NCBI RefSeq assembly: GCF_036634175.1
Contig: NZ_JAZIFX010000001.1
Coordinates: 4,092,001 to 4,156,000, forward strand
DNA length: 64,000 nt
Direction of reading: 5' to 3'
Source of the DNA: Streptomyces sp. P9-A2
Lineage (GTDB): Bacteria > Actinomycetota > Actinomycetes > Streptomycetales > Streptomycetaceae
A model generated the notes under the pieces. It did no database searches. It saw only the letters and a list, made by a program, of their open reading frames with translations, and was not told the DNA's origin. This document shows positions 26,811 through 34,362 of the stretch, in pieces. Both the position numbers and the translations under genes were made by a program. Within the stretch, counting starts at the first letter, position 1, and every line of letters begins with the position of its first letter.

Positions 26811-28196
26811 ATGTCGACACCTCAGGAAGAACTGCTGGCCGGTACGCGTCGGGCGTTGCTGCACCGCATCGCCGTCGCCCAGACGGAGGAGCGTGCCCCG
26901 TCGCTCGTCGCGACCGTGGTGCGGGGCGGAGAGGCCGTCTGGACGGGGGCGCGGACATCGGTGGAGGGGCGTGCGCCGGACGAGGACGTGCAGTACCGCA
27001 TCGGCTCCATCACCAAGACATTCACCGCCGTACTGGTTCTCCAGTTGCGTGATGAGGGGGTGATCGACCTCGGGGACCCGCTGGAGAAGTATCTGCCGGG
27101 TACGGGTGCGGGGGAGGCGACCCTCGCCGAGCTGCTCTCGCATGCCGGAGGTCTGGCGGCCGAGACACCGGGGCCCTGGTGGGAACGCACCCCCGGCTCA
27201 CTGCGGCCCGACCTGGCCGATGTCCTGGGCGAGCGGCCCCTGGTGCATCCGGTCGGCCGGCGGTTCCACTACTCGAACCCCGGATACGCGCTGCTCGGCG
27301 CACTTGTGGAGAAGCTGCGCGGTGCCACGTGGGAGGAGGTACTCCGACGTGACGTGCTTGAGCCCTTGGGCCTGCGCCGGACGGGTGTGCGTCCGAAGAC
27401 GCCGCATGCGGGCGGCTGGGCGGTGCATCCGTGGGCCGACGTGATGCTGCGCGAGCCGGCCGAGGACCTCGGGCGGATGGCTCCGGCGGGACAACTCTGG
27501 TCCACCACAGGTGACTTGGCACGCTTCGCGGTCTTCCTGGCCCACGGGAACGCACGGGTACTGAATATCGAGTCGTTGCGGGAGATGAGGAGGCCTGCAG
27601 CGCCGGCAGAGGCAACGGATGTGGCGAGCGGCTATGCCTACGGCCTGGGGCTGGAGTTGCGTCACCGGGACGGGCGGGCTCTCGTCGGACACACCGGATC
27701 CCTGCCGGGCTTCCTCGCCTGTCTTGCGATCGGCGTAGAGGACGACGTGGCCGCGGTGGTCCTGGCCAACTGCACTTCGGGGCCACTGCTGCTCCCGGTC
27801 GCTGCCGATCTCATCCGGATCGTCGCCGAGGCGGAACCGCGTCTCCCTGCGCCCTGGCGGCCGTTGCGGGAGTTTGATTCCGCGGTGCTGGAGCTGGTGG
27901 GCCAGTGGTACTGGGGGACGCAGGGCTTCGCTCTGCGGCTGTCGGCCGACGGGCCGCTGTCGTTGGAGCCGCTGTCCGGCACGGGTCGTCGCGCCCGCTT
28001 CCGCTCGAACGGCGACGGAACCTGGACCGGCCTGGAGGGTTACTACGCCGGAGAGCTCCTGAAGCCCGTACTGCGGCCGGACGGGTCGGTGCGCCATCTG
28101 GACCTGGGGTCCTTCGTGTTCAGCCGTCAGCCGTACGAGGACGGGGCTTCTGTGCCGGGCGGAGTGGACCCTGAGGGATGGCGGGGGATCGGATAG
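26811..28196 (+). CDS. Serine hydrolase of the beta-lactamase/class C family
   Basis: This 461-aa protein has the serine-active-site motif SITK (in YRIGSITKTFTAVL), YSN (RFHYSNPGYALLG) and HTG (VGHTGSLPGF), the triad of class C beta-lactamases, DD-peptidases and esterases. The C-terminal ~110 residues form a lipocalin-like beta domain. There is no signal peptide, so it probably works in the cytoplasm as an esterase or amidase rather than a beta-lactamase. The ATG at 26811 follows GAGGG. Its stop codon at 28194-28196 overlaps the left end of a palindromic repeat element. Confidence 0.85.
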   Translation: MSTPQEELLAGTRRALLHRIAVAQTEERAPSLVATVVRGGEAVWTGARTSVEGRAPDEDVQYRIGSITKTFTAVLVLQLRDEGVIDLGDPLEKYLPGTGAGEATLAELLSHAGGLAAETPGPWWERTPGSLRPDLADVLGERPLVHPVGRRFHYSNPGYALLGALVEKLRGATWEEVLRRDVLEPLGLRRTGVRPKTPHAGGWAVHPWADVMLREPAEDLGRMAPAGQLWSTTGDLARFAVFLAHGNARVLNIESLREMRRPAAPAEATDVASGYAYGLGLELRHRDGRALVGHTGSLPGFLACLAIGVEDDVAAVVLANCTSGPLLLPVAADLIRIVAEAEPRLPAPWRPLREFDSAVLELVGQWYWGTQGFALRLSADGPLSLEPLSGTGRRARFRSNGDGTWTGLEGYYAGELLKPVLRPDGSVRHLDLGSFVFSRQPYEDGASVPGGVDPEGWRGIG

Positions 28197-28441
28197 GGCG
28201 TGTTTCGAAAGTAGCGCCGGCTGCCCGGAGGGCGGGCCCCGCGGCGTCATGGGGGTCCCCCCTGCTCGAGCGGAGCCGAGAGCTTGGGGGAGCGTGCGAT
28301 CGCACGGCGGAGGGTCGCCCGCGTACCGGGTGCGTACGTGGGCGATCCCGACAACGCGGCTGGGGGTCCCCCCTGCTCGAAGAGCTTGGGGGAGTGCGTG
28401 CCGGACGCCGCGGGGCAGGCGGGACCTTCGAAACACGCCCT
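28195..28441. repeat. MITE-like element with 18-bp terminal inverted repeats
   Basis: AGGGCGTGTTTCGAAAGT (28195-28212) and its reverse complement with one mismatch (28424-28441) bound a 247-bp non-coding unit. Inside are two copies of a GGGGGTCCCCCCTGCTCGA...GCTTGGGGGAG repeat (28250-28292 and 28361-28394, the second lacking nine bases). The element begins within the stop codon of the serine hydrolase gene. Confidence 0.6.
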
Positions 28442-28450
28442 GGAAGGCCG

Positions 28451-28549
28451 CTGAAGATCTTGCTCAGGCCGCCCGGTTCACGCCGGATTGCCAGTAAACG
28501 CCAATCGGCATGAACCGGCGCAGGACGGGCGTGATGTCAAGATCTTCAG
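28451..28549. repeat. 99-bp imperfect palindrome with 12-bp perfect ends
   Basis: CTGAAGATCTTG (28451-28462) and CAAGATCTTCAG (28538-28549) flank an inner pair CCGGTTCA (28473-28480) and TGAACCGG (28511-28518). The whole could fold into one long hairpin. It follows the 247-bp element by nine bases, and no coding function is apparent. Confidence 0.5.
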
Positions 28550-28614
28550 GACGCTCCTAGGGCCCGCACACCGGGCTTGGGGTATCCAGGAGGGATTGGG
28601 ATCACCGGGGCCCC

Positions 28615-28640
28615 AGGGCTGTTCCACGTGAAACAGCCCT
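28615..28640 (-). terminator. Terminator hairpin containing a ParB-like site
   Basis: AGGGCTGTTCCAC meets GTGAAACAGCCCT with one mismatch. In RNA of the minus strand, the direction of the adjacent acetyltransferase gene, that position is a U-G pair, so the stem is complete. The centre is GTTCCACGTGAAAC (28621-28634), a ParB site with one mismatch. Confidence 0.65.
28621..28634. other. ParB-like site with one mismatch
   Basis: GTTCCACGTGAAAC differs from the consensus at position 4. The same variant recurs at 33165. It forms the core of the hairpin at 28615-28640. Confidence 0.7.
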
Positions 28641-28649
28641 CCGTCGTCC

Positions 28650-29102
28650 TTACAGCGCCAGCTTGAAGCCCACATGGGAAGCCGAGAAGCCGAGCCGCTC
28701 GTAGAACTGGTGGGCATCGGTGCGGGTGTTGTCGGAGGTCAGCTGGACCAATTGGCATCCCTGACGGCGAGACTCGCCGATGGCCCACTCGATGAGCCGG
28801 GTCCCCAGACCGCTGCCGCGCTCATCAGCGTGGATGCGGACGCCTTCGATGATCGATCGCGTGGAGCCGCGACGGGACAGTCCGGGAACGATCGTGAGCT
28901 GGAGTGTGCCGACGACGCGGTCCTTGTGGACTGCGACGACCAGGTGCTGGTTCGGATCGGCGCTGAGCCGCTCCAGCGCGGCCAGGTACGGACCGAGGTC
29001 CTCCGGAGACTCGCGCTGCGCCCCCAAGGGGTCGTCCGCAAGCATGCCGACGATCACGGGGACGTCGTGGGCGGCCGCGACACGTATCTCAAGATCTTCC
29101 AT
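28650..29102 (-). CDS. GNAT-family N-acetyltransferase
   Basis: This 150-aa single-domain acetyltransferase shows the GNAT beta strands and acetyl-CoA loop (GVRIHADERGSGLGTRLIEWAI; the R-G-S-G-L-G is the Q/RxxGxG/A motif). The C-terminal NTRTDAHQFYERLGFSASHVGF is typical of the family. The substrate is unknown. The ATG at 29102 follows AAGGTG. It ends just before a terminator with a ParB-like core and lies next to the MarR gene on the same strand. Confidence 0.9.
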   Translation of the reverse strand: MEDLEIRVAAAHDVPVIVGMLADDPLGAQRESPEDLGPYLAALERLSADPNQHLVVAVHKDRVVGTLQLTIVPGLSRRGSTRSIIEGVRIHADERGSGLGTRLIEWAIGESRRQGCQLVQLTSDNTRTDAHQFYERLGFSASHVGFKLAL

Positions 29103-29140
29103 GACGGCACCTTACGCAGGCGTGTGCCGACGGGGTCGGC

Positions 29141-29605
29141 TCATGCCGGTACGGATGCCTTCAAAGTCTCCACCGTGCGAACCAGCGGGGCCAGGTCGGG
29201 GTTCTTCGCCGCCGCGTCGAGTGCCTCGCGCAGTGCGGAGTCGTTGGTCGGCCGCGCCTTCTCGAGAAGAGCGAGGCCGGCCTGCGTGACGTTGGTGTAG
29301 ATGCCACGCCGGTCCGTGGGGCACAGGTAGCGCTCCAGCAGGCCACGGTCCTCGAGCCGGGTGACCAGACGGGTGGTGGCGCTCTGGCTGAGTACGACCG
29401 CGTCTGCCACTTGCTTCATCTGGAGATGTCCCCCTTCGCCGTCGTGCTGTCGGCTCAACACGTCGAGCAGGGAGTACTCCCGCACGCTCAGATCGTGCTG
29501 GGCCTGAAGAGCCCGCTCGATGTGGGCCTCGATCCTCCCGTGCAGCAGGGAGAGTGCGCACCAGCCCTGCGCAAGGGCGGTGAGTGCGGGGTCCGTGGCT
29601 GTCAT
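29141..29605 (-). CDS. MarR-family transcriptional regulator
   Basis: This 154-aa winged-helix regulator has the MarR core: LSVREYSLLDVLSRQ, MKQVADAVVLSQSATTRLVTRLEDRGLLER, and the wing CPTDRRGIYTNVTQAG. The ATG at 29605 follows GGAGGG. It is divergent from an MFS exporter, the classical arrangement in which a MarR protein represses itself and the transporter. The intergenic region has an inverted repeat (29670-29692) suited to such control. The ligand is unknown. Confidence 0.9.
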   Translation of the reverse strand: MTATDPALTALAQGWCALSLLHGRIEAHIERALQAQHDLSVREYSLLDVLSRQHDGEGGHLQMKQVADAVVLSQSATTRLVTRLEDRGLLERYLCPTDRRGIYTNVTQAGLALLEKARPTNDSALREALDAAAKNPDLAPLVRTVETLKASVPA

Positions 29606-29669
29606 TGGCGTTTCCCTCCGTCCAGGAGCTGCTGGAACCAGGATAGAGCAGCAGCGAAATATGCCGCGT

Positions 29670-29692
29670 TTGCATGTAGCCAGCGCATGCAA
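29670..29692. promoter_or_regulatory. Candidate MarR operator
   Basis: TTGCATG and CATGCAA, perfect 7-bp arms with a 9-base spacer, lie between the divergent MarR and MFS genes. A second, weaker dyad TTTGAGCGCGCAAA follows at about 29699-29712. Confidence 0.55.
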
Positions 29693-29748
29693 CTATTGTT
29701 TGAGCGCGCAAAGTGATTCTGCAATCGTTTGGGAAGGGTTGTCTCCTC

Positions 29749-30957
29749 ATGCCTCTCGCGCTTCTGGCTCTCGCGATCGGGGCCTTCGGGATCGGAACGA
29801 CCGAGTTCGTGATCATGGGTTTGCTGCCCGAGGTCGCCGGCGACTTCGGCGTCTCCGTCCCCACGGCCGGTCATCTGGTGACCGGCTACGCCCTGGGCGT
29901 CATGCTCGGCGCCCCGCTGATGACCGTGCTCGGCACCAAGATCTCCCGCAAGCGGATGCTGATGCTGCTGATGGGTCTGTTCATCGCCGGGAACCTGCTC
30001 TCGGCCCTGGCCCCGGTCTTCGGCCTCATGCTGCTCGGGCGGGTGATCGCCTCGCTGGCCCATGGCGCCTTCTTCGGGATCGGCTCGGTGGTTGCGGCCG
30101 GTCTGGTCGCTCCGCACAAGAAGGCCGGAGCTATCGCCCTGATGTTCACCGGGCTGACCGTGGCCAATGTCGTCGGTGTTCCCCTGGGCACGCTTGTCGG
30201 CCAGTCGGCCGGTTGGCGCATCACGTTCGGGCTCGTCGCCGTGCTCGGTGTCATCGGACTGGCCGGCATCGCCGGGCTCGTTCCCGACCTTCCCGCGCCC
30301 GAGGGCGTACGGCTACGTCATGAACTGGCAGCTTTCAAGAACGTCCAGGTACTGCTCGCCATGGCGATGACCGTCCTTGGATTCGGCGGTGTCTTCGCGG
30401 CCATCACCTACATCGCACCGATGATGACGCAGGTCGCCGGCTTCGCGGACGGATCCGTCACCTGGCTGCTGGTCCTCTTCGGCCTGGGCATGGTCGGGGG
30501 CAATCTCGTCGGCGGCAGGTACGCGGACCGTGCCCTGATGCCCTTGCTGTACGTGTCCCTGGGCGCTCTCGCCGTCGTCCTCGCGCTCTTCACCCTGACC
30601 GCGCATCACAAGGTCCTGGCGGCCGTCACGATCATCCTGATCGGAGGCCTGGGCTTCGCCACCGTCCCGCCTCTGCAGAAGCGTGTTCTCGACCAGGCCC
30701 ACGGTGCCCCCACGCTGGCCTCGGCCGTGAACATCGGCGCCTTCAACCTCGGCAACGCCCTGTCCGCCTGGCTCGGTGGCCTGGTGATCGCGTCGGGCCT
30801 CGGCTACACCGCGCCCAACTGGGTCGGCGCCGTCCTCGCCGCGAGTGCCCTGGTGCTGGCCTTCGTCTCCGCCGCCCTCGACCGTCGTGAAAAGGCACTC
30901 AGCGCAGTGGGCGCCGACCAAGTGCCCGCCGAGCGGGGGGCCGCGGTCCTCCACTGA
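29749..30957 (+). CDS. MFS exporter, AraJ/DHA1 type
   Basis: This 402-aa 12-helix transporter starts LALLALAIGAFGIGTTEFVIMGLLPEVA, the typical beginning of the AraJ/chloramphenicol-type drug exporters. Motif A reads LGTKISRKRML, and GRVIASLAHGAFFGIGS is motif C-like. It probably expels a drug or metabolite by proton antiport. I chose ATG 29749 over an in-frame codon at 29713. It is divergent from the MarR gene and 51 bases before a small ORF plus a GlcG-like gene on the same strand. Confidence 0.9.
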   Translation: MPLALLALAIGAFGIGTTEFVIMGLLPEVAGDFGVSVPTAGHLVTGYALGVMLGAPLMTVLGTKISRKRMLMLLMGLFIAGNLLSALAPVFGLMLLGRVIASLAHGAFFGIGSVVAAGLVAPHKKAGAIALMFTGLTVANVVGVPLGTLVGQSAGWRITFGLVAVLGVIGLAGIAGLVPDLPAPEGVRLRHELAAFKNVQVLLAMAMTVLGFGGVFAAITYIAPMMTQVAGFADGSVTWLLVLFGLGMVGGNLVGGRYADRALMPLLYVSLGALAVVLALFTLTAHHKVLAAVTIILIGGLGFATVPPLQKRVLDQAHGAPTLASAVNIGAFNLGNALSAWLGGLVIASGLGYTAPNWVGAVLAASALVLAFVSAALDRREKALSAVGADQVPAERGAAVLH

Positions 30958-31008
30958 CCGGAGCTTCTGTGGACAACGGAGGGTGCGAGGGCCGCCCCTG
31001 TGCCCTCC

Positions 31009-31146
31009 GTGTCCACAGACGCCCTCACCATCACAGCCGACGTCACCTTCACCACCGACATCCCCTTCCCTGCCGACATCACTTCCTTCACGGACCTCAC
31101 CGCTTCGATCGGCATCCTTCGTACACCGAGGAGTACTTGTTCATGA
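31009..31146 (+). CDS. Possible 45-aa leader peptide coupled to the GlcG-like gene
   Basis: A GTG-initiated frame encodes a 45-residue peptide with a repetitive pattern (TITADVTFTTDIPFPADIT). Its TGA stop (31144-31146) overlaps the ATG of the GlcG-like gene in an ATGA arrangement. Third codon positions are mostly C. I do not recognise it. It could be a translational leader or chance; no clear Shine-Dalgarno precedes it. Confidence 0.35.
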   Translation: MSTDALTITADVTFTTDIPFPADITSFTDLTASIGILRTPRSTCS

Positions 31147-31580
31147 ACACCACCGCTGTCGCCCCACTCACCACCGCCGAGGCCGAAGCTCTCGTCATGG
31201 CCGCGCACCAGGCCGCCGAGGCTGCCGGGGTCACGGTGAGCGTGACCGTCCTGGACGCGGGCGGACATCTGCTCGCCTTCCGGCGGGACGACCGTGCCGT
31301 GCTGATCTCCGGCGAGACCAGCACCCGCAAGGCGTATACCGCTCTTCAGCTGAACACGCCCACCGCAGACCTCGTCGACGCCGTACAGCCCGGAGGGATC
31401 TTCCACACCCTGCCTACCGCACTCGACCGGCCGTTGTTGTTCATTGCGGGGGGCGTACCCGTCCAGCGTGGCGGCCGTCCGATCGGCGCGATCGGCGTCG
31501 GGGGCGGTGCACCGGAGCAGGATCACTCCTTTGCCACGGCTGCTGTGGACGCCCTCGTCCAGGGCTTGCGGCGCCCATAG
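31143..31580 (+). CDS. GlcG/HbpS-like small-molecule-binding protein
   Basis: This 145-aa protein matches the DUF336 (GlcG/HbpS/PduO C-terminal) family. It begins with LTTAEAEALVMAAHQAAEAAGVTVSV, then VLDAGGHLLAFRRDDRAVL, TSTRKAYTAL and GGVPVQRGGRPIGAIGVGGG. Members bind haem, cobalamin or small acids. The ATG at 31143 has AGGAG nine bases upstream. Its position after the MarR-controlled exporter suggests a shared regulon for an oxidative or aromatic stressor, which is inference. Confidence 0.85.
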   Translation: MNTTAVAPLTTAEAEALVMAAHQAAEAAGVTVSVTVLDAGGHLLAFRRDDRAVLISGETSTRKAYTALQLNTPTADLVDAVQPGGIFHTLPTALDRPLLFIAGGVPVQRGGRPIGAIGVGGGAPEQDHSFATAAVDALVQGLRRP

Positions 31581-31585
31581 CGCGT

Positions 31586-31618
31586 ACGCCGGTTCCCGGT
31601 ACCTCAGGGAACCGGCGT
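31586..31618. terminator. Bidirectional terminator
   Basis: A 12-bp perfect stem, ACGCCGGTTCCC (31586-31597) and GGGAACCGGCGT (31607-31618), lies between the convergent GlcG-like gene and the double-GNAT gene. Confidence 0.75.
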
Positions 31619-31635
31619 CGTCGTGTCCGGAGGCG

Positions 31636-32508
31636 TCAGCCTGCCGCAACCGTCACAGGGGCGAACCTTCGGGTCCAGTCGCCGGGCAGCTCCGTGATTC
31701 CGTACGTCATCACAGTGTTGAAGGCGATGGAATCCAGGCCATGGTCCTTCGCCCATGCCAGCAACTCTTCGTGCCGTACGTCGATGTCGGTGCGCAACGG
31801 CCGGTCGGTGCGGGCGGCGAGAGAGGCGAGGAGCGCCGTGGCCGTGGGCATGTCGCGGGCGATCAGCGGACCCACGACGTGGGTGTCCATATTGGGCCAC
31901 GCGGCGGCGTAGCCGACGATCCGGCCGTCCTCCTCGGCCACACGCAACTGGTCGGCGAATGCGGGCAACCGGGTGACGATGTGTGTGCGGTCCGTCCCGA
32001 ACACCTCCTCGTCGAGCCGGAGAAGGGTGGGCAGGTCCTCGGCGGTCGCGGCTCGGGTGGACACCCCCACCACGTGGCCGCCCGCGTCCGGGACGAAGCG
32101 CCCGCGGAGCATCTCCGCCCGGCCGGTGGCCTTGAAACCGAGCTCTTCGTAGAGTGGGCGGCCGTGTGGTGTCGCGTGCAGCGTCAGTGGGGTGCGGCCC
32201 ATCACTGAGACCACGTGGCGCATCAGACGGCGTCCGACGCCCTGCCGGGCATGCCGTTCCGCGACCAGAAACATGCCGATGGCACCGAGTGTGGGTTGTT
32301 CCTGGGACCCGTACTCGGTCACGACGCAGGCGGAGGCCAGCCCGCCGTCGGGATCATCGATGCCGTAGCCCTTCCCGGCGGAGAGGAGAAGTCTCCACTT
32401 GTGCTCTTCGCGTGGCCACCCCCGGTCCTCGGACAAGTCGGCGCAGGCCGAGAGATCGCGGAATGTCAGACGACGGATGGGCAGAGAAGTAAAGGGGGGT
32501 GTCGGCAC
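31636..32508 (-). CDS. Tandem GNAT acetyltransferase
   Basis: This 290-aa protein appears to contain two GNAT halves. The first has the acetyl-CoA loop AERHARQGVGRRLMRHV and ends RPLYEELGFKATG. The second (residues ~150-290) reads EEDGRIVGYAAAWPN, with a degenerate acetyl-CoA loop. The family acetylates amines; substrate unknown. The GTG at 32508 has a weak ribosome-binding site, so the start is uncertain by a few codons. A perfect ParB site lies 110 bases upstream at 32618. Confidence 0.8.
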   Translation of the reverse strand: MPTPPFTSLPIRRLTFRDLSACADLSEDRGWPREEHKWRLLLSAGKGYGIDDPDGGLASACVVTEYGSQEQPTLGAIGMFLVAERHARQGVGRRLMRHVVSVMGRTPLTLHATPHGRPLYEELGFKATGRAEMLRGRFVPDAGGHVVGVSTRAATAEDLPTLLRLDEEVFGTDRTHIVTRLPAFADQLRVAEEDGRIVGYAAAWPNMDTHVVGPLIARDMPTATALLASLAARTDRPLRTDIDVRHEELLAWAKDHGLDSIAFNTVMTYGITELPGDWTRRFAPVTVAAG

Positions 32509-32617
32509 GCAGGTCAGGTTGTCCGACGTCGACGACGGCGTCCACTTGTTTCCAAAGATCGAGGTGGTCTCTCAGTCACGTGGAGGCCCGTGCAGGGCGC
32601 GGTTTCGGATACGGGAT

Positions 32618-32631
32618 GTTTCACGTGAAAC
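32618..32631. other. ParB site parS, perfect match
   Basis: GTTTCACGTGAAAC lies between the Nudix gene stop (32661) and the tandem-GNAT gene start (32508). Confidence 0.92.
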
Positions 32632-32660
32632 GCGCGAAATCGGCTAGGTTTTCGGGTGAG

Positions 32661-33143
32661 TCAGTCCAGGTCGGGGGCTTGCAGTGCGCGCACACCCTCG
32701 ATGTTGCCGTCCAGATAGTGCCGTAGTGACAGCGGGACGAGGTGTACGGAGGCGATGCCCACGCGGGTGAACGGCACGCGGACGATCTGGTACTCCCCGG
32801 CGGGTTCGTCGACCTCCGGGCCGTGCCGCAAGGACGGGTCCATGGACTCGAGGTGGCAGACGAAGAAGTGCTGCACCTTCACACCGGTGGCGCCGCCGTC
32901 CGCACCGATGTGCTCCACCGTATCGACGAAACAGGGCACCACATCGGTGATCTTGGCGCCGAGCTCTTCGTATACCTCTCGGTGGAGAGCGTCGACGACG
33001 GTCGAGTCCTCCGGTTCGACACCGCCGCCCGGGGTGACCCAGTAGGAATCCACACCGGGCTTGGTGCGTTTGATCAGGATCAGGTGGTCGTCGTCCAGCA
33101 GAACGGCTCGAGCGGTGCGCTTGACCACGGGTCGGACGGTCAT
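32661..33143 (-). CDS. Nudix hydrolase
   Basis: This 160-aa protein carries the full Nudix box GGGVEPEDSTVVDALHREVYEELGA (residues ~39-63; key residues G, E, REVYEE). It hydrolyses a nucleoside diphosphate linked to another moiety; substrate unknown. The ATG at 33143 has no obvious Shine-Dalgarno. ParB sites flank the gene: a one-mismatch copy 21 bases upstream (33165) and a perfect one 29 bases past the stop. Confidence 0.9.
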   Translation of the reverse strand: MTVRPVVKRTARAVLLDDDHLILIKRTKPGVDSYWVTPGGGVEPEDSTVVDALHREVYEELGAKITDVVPCFVDTVEHIGADGGATGVKVQHFFVCHLESMDPSLRHGPEVDEPAGEYQIVRVPFTRVGIASVHLVPLSLRHYLDGNIEGVRALQAPDLD

Positions 33144-33164
33144 GGAAGAAATGTGGCCCAGCTA

Positions 33165-33178
33165 GTTCCACGTGAAAC
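33165..33178. other. ParB-like site with one mismatch
   Basis: GTTCCACGTGAAAC, the same variant as at 28621, lies just upstream of the Nudix start codon without any flanking hairpin. Confidence 0.7.
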
Positions 33179-33245
33179 ATTGCGACACATCACGACCGGA
33201 TTTCCGGCGTGGGGCGCCCGGCGTGGAGCGTGCCCGACCGGAGGG

Positions 33246-34148
33246 TCAGCACCAGCCGGTGGCTGCCTGCTGCAGTGCCTCATGAGCACGTGCGACATGC
33301 GGCATGGCCAGGGCGCCGTTACGGACCACCAGGAAGTATGTACGCAATGGCGGCACCGCGGGCTCGTGCAGGGCGGTGACCTCCCCCCTTTCGAGTGCGG
33401 CCGTACACAGGTACCGGGGCAGCACGGCCAGCCCGGCACCCGCGACGGTGCAGGCCAGCACCGCGCGTAGATCCGGGGCGACGACAGCGCCCGCGGTGGC
33501 AGGCCGGGAGTCGAAGACGGAGGCCCAGTAACGGGAGACGAGGGGGAGCGACTCATGCACCTCGATCATCGGGATCTGTTCCAGCTCGGACACCCTGGCG
33601 GGATGGGCCCCGCCGACATCGAACCGCTCGGCCCAGTGGGGCGCGGCGACCAGGACGTGTTCCTCGTCGCAGAGCGGAGTCGCCGAGAGCGGAGCGCCGC
33701 GTGGTCGGACCGTGCTGATGGCCAGATCGTGTCGCCCGGCGGCCAACCCTTCCAGGGTCTCCTCGGCGGTTCCGAAGGAGGCACGCAGGGCGAAGCTCTG
33801 GCCGTTCCGGGGCAGCGCGGTGAGGGCGGGCAGTACCCGCTCGGACGTGAACTCCAAGGGTCCTGCCAGGTGCAGCGTCCGCGAGGAGGAGTCCTCGGCG
33901 ATCCCGGTCTCGGTGATTTCCATCAGGGCGTCGAGGTGGGGCGCGGCTTTGTGGGCCAACTCGTCCCCGATGGTCGTGGGTGTCACTCCACGGGCCTGCC
34001 GCAGGAACAGCGGTCGCCCCAGCTGTCGCTCCAGGGTCCGGATCTGGGAGGTCACGGCCGGCTGGGAGAGGCCGAGCAGGGCGGCGGCGCGGGTGAAGGA
34101 ACCGGCTCGGTGCACGGTCACGAAGGTCCGCAACAAGGCCAGATCCAC
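33246..34148 (-). CDS. LysR-family transcriptional regulator
   Basis: This 300-aa regulator has the N-terminal LysR helix-turn-helix (LALLRTFVTVHRAGSFTRAAALLGLSQPAVTSQIRTLERQLGRPLF, residues ~3-48; key SFTRAAALLGLSQPAVT). An effector-binding domain related to periplasmic binding proteins follows. The GTG at 34148 follows GGGAGGG; a frame extending to 34190 is unsupported. It is on the same strand as the downstream Nudix gene, with 102 bases between. The target and inducer are unknown; the upstream neighbour is a Cys/Met PLP enzyme. Confidence 0.9.
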   Translation of the reverse strand: MDLALLRTFVTVHRAGSFTRAAALLGLSQPAVTSQIRTLERQLGRPLFLRQARGVTPTTIGDELAHKAAPHLDALMEITETGIAEDSSSRTLHLAGPLEFTSERVLPALTALPRNGQSFALRASFGTAEETLEGLAAGRHDLAISTVRPRGAPLSATPLCDEEHVLVAAPHWAERFDVGGAHPARVSELEQIPMIEVHESLPLVSRYWASVFDSRPATAGAVVAPDLRAVLACTVAGAGLAVLPRYLCTAALERGEVTALHEPAVPPLRTYFLVVRNGALAMPHVARAHEALQQAATGWC

Positions 34149-34293
34149 AGCACGCCCTCCCGTTTGTCGGCCTCGCTGCCGCTCCGGCACAACTATAAAT
34201 ATGTCGATAGGTCGCTGTCGCTACAGTGATTGGACACTGACACTGAGTCAATTAGCCTTGGCTGTGTGGTTCTTCGCGTGCGTAGAACCAGGG

Positions 34294-34326
34294 CGGTCCG
34301 AGCCACGAGGGGGGAGGCTCGGACCG
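34294..34326 (-). terminator. Terminator of the Cys/Met PLP enzyme gene
   Basis: CGGTCCGAGCC (34294-34304) and its exact complement (34316-34326) with an 11-base loop lie about 37 bases past the minus-strand stop at 34363. Confidence 0.7.
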
Positions 34327-34362
34327 TCCGTCGTCGGGCGCCTGGCGACCCGCCCGGACCGG

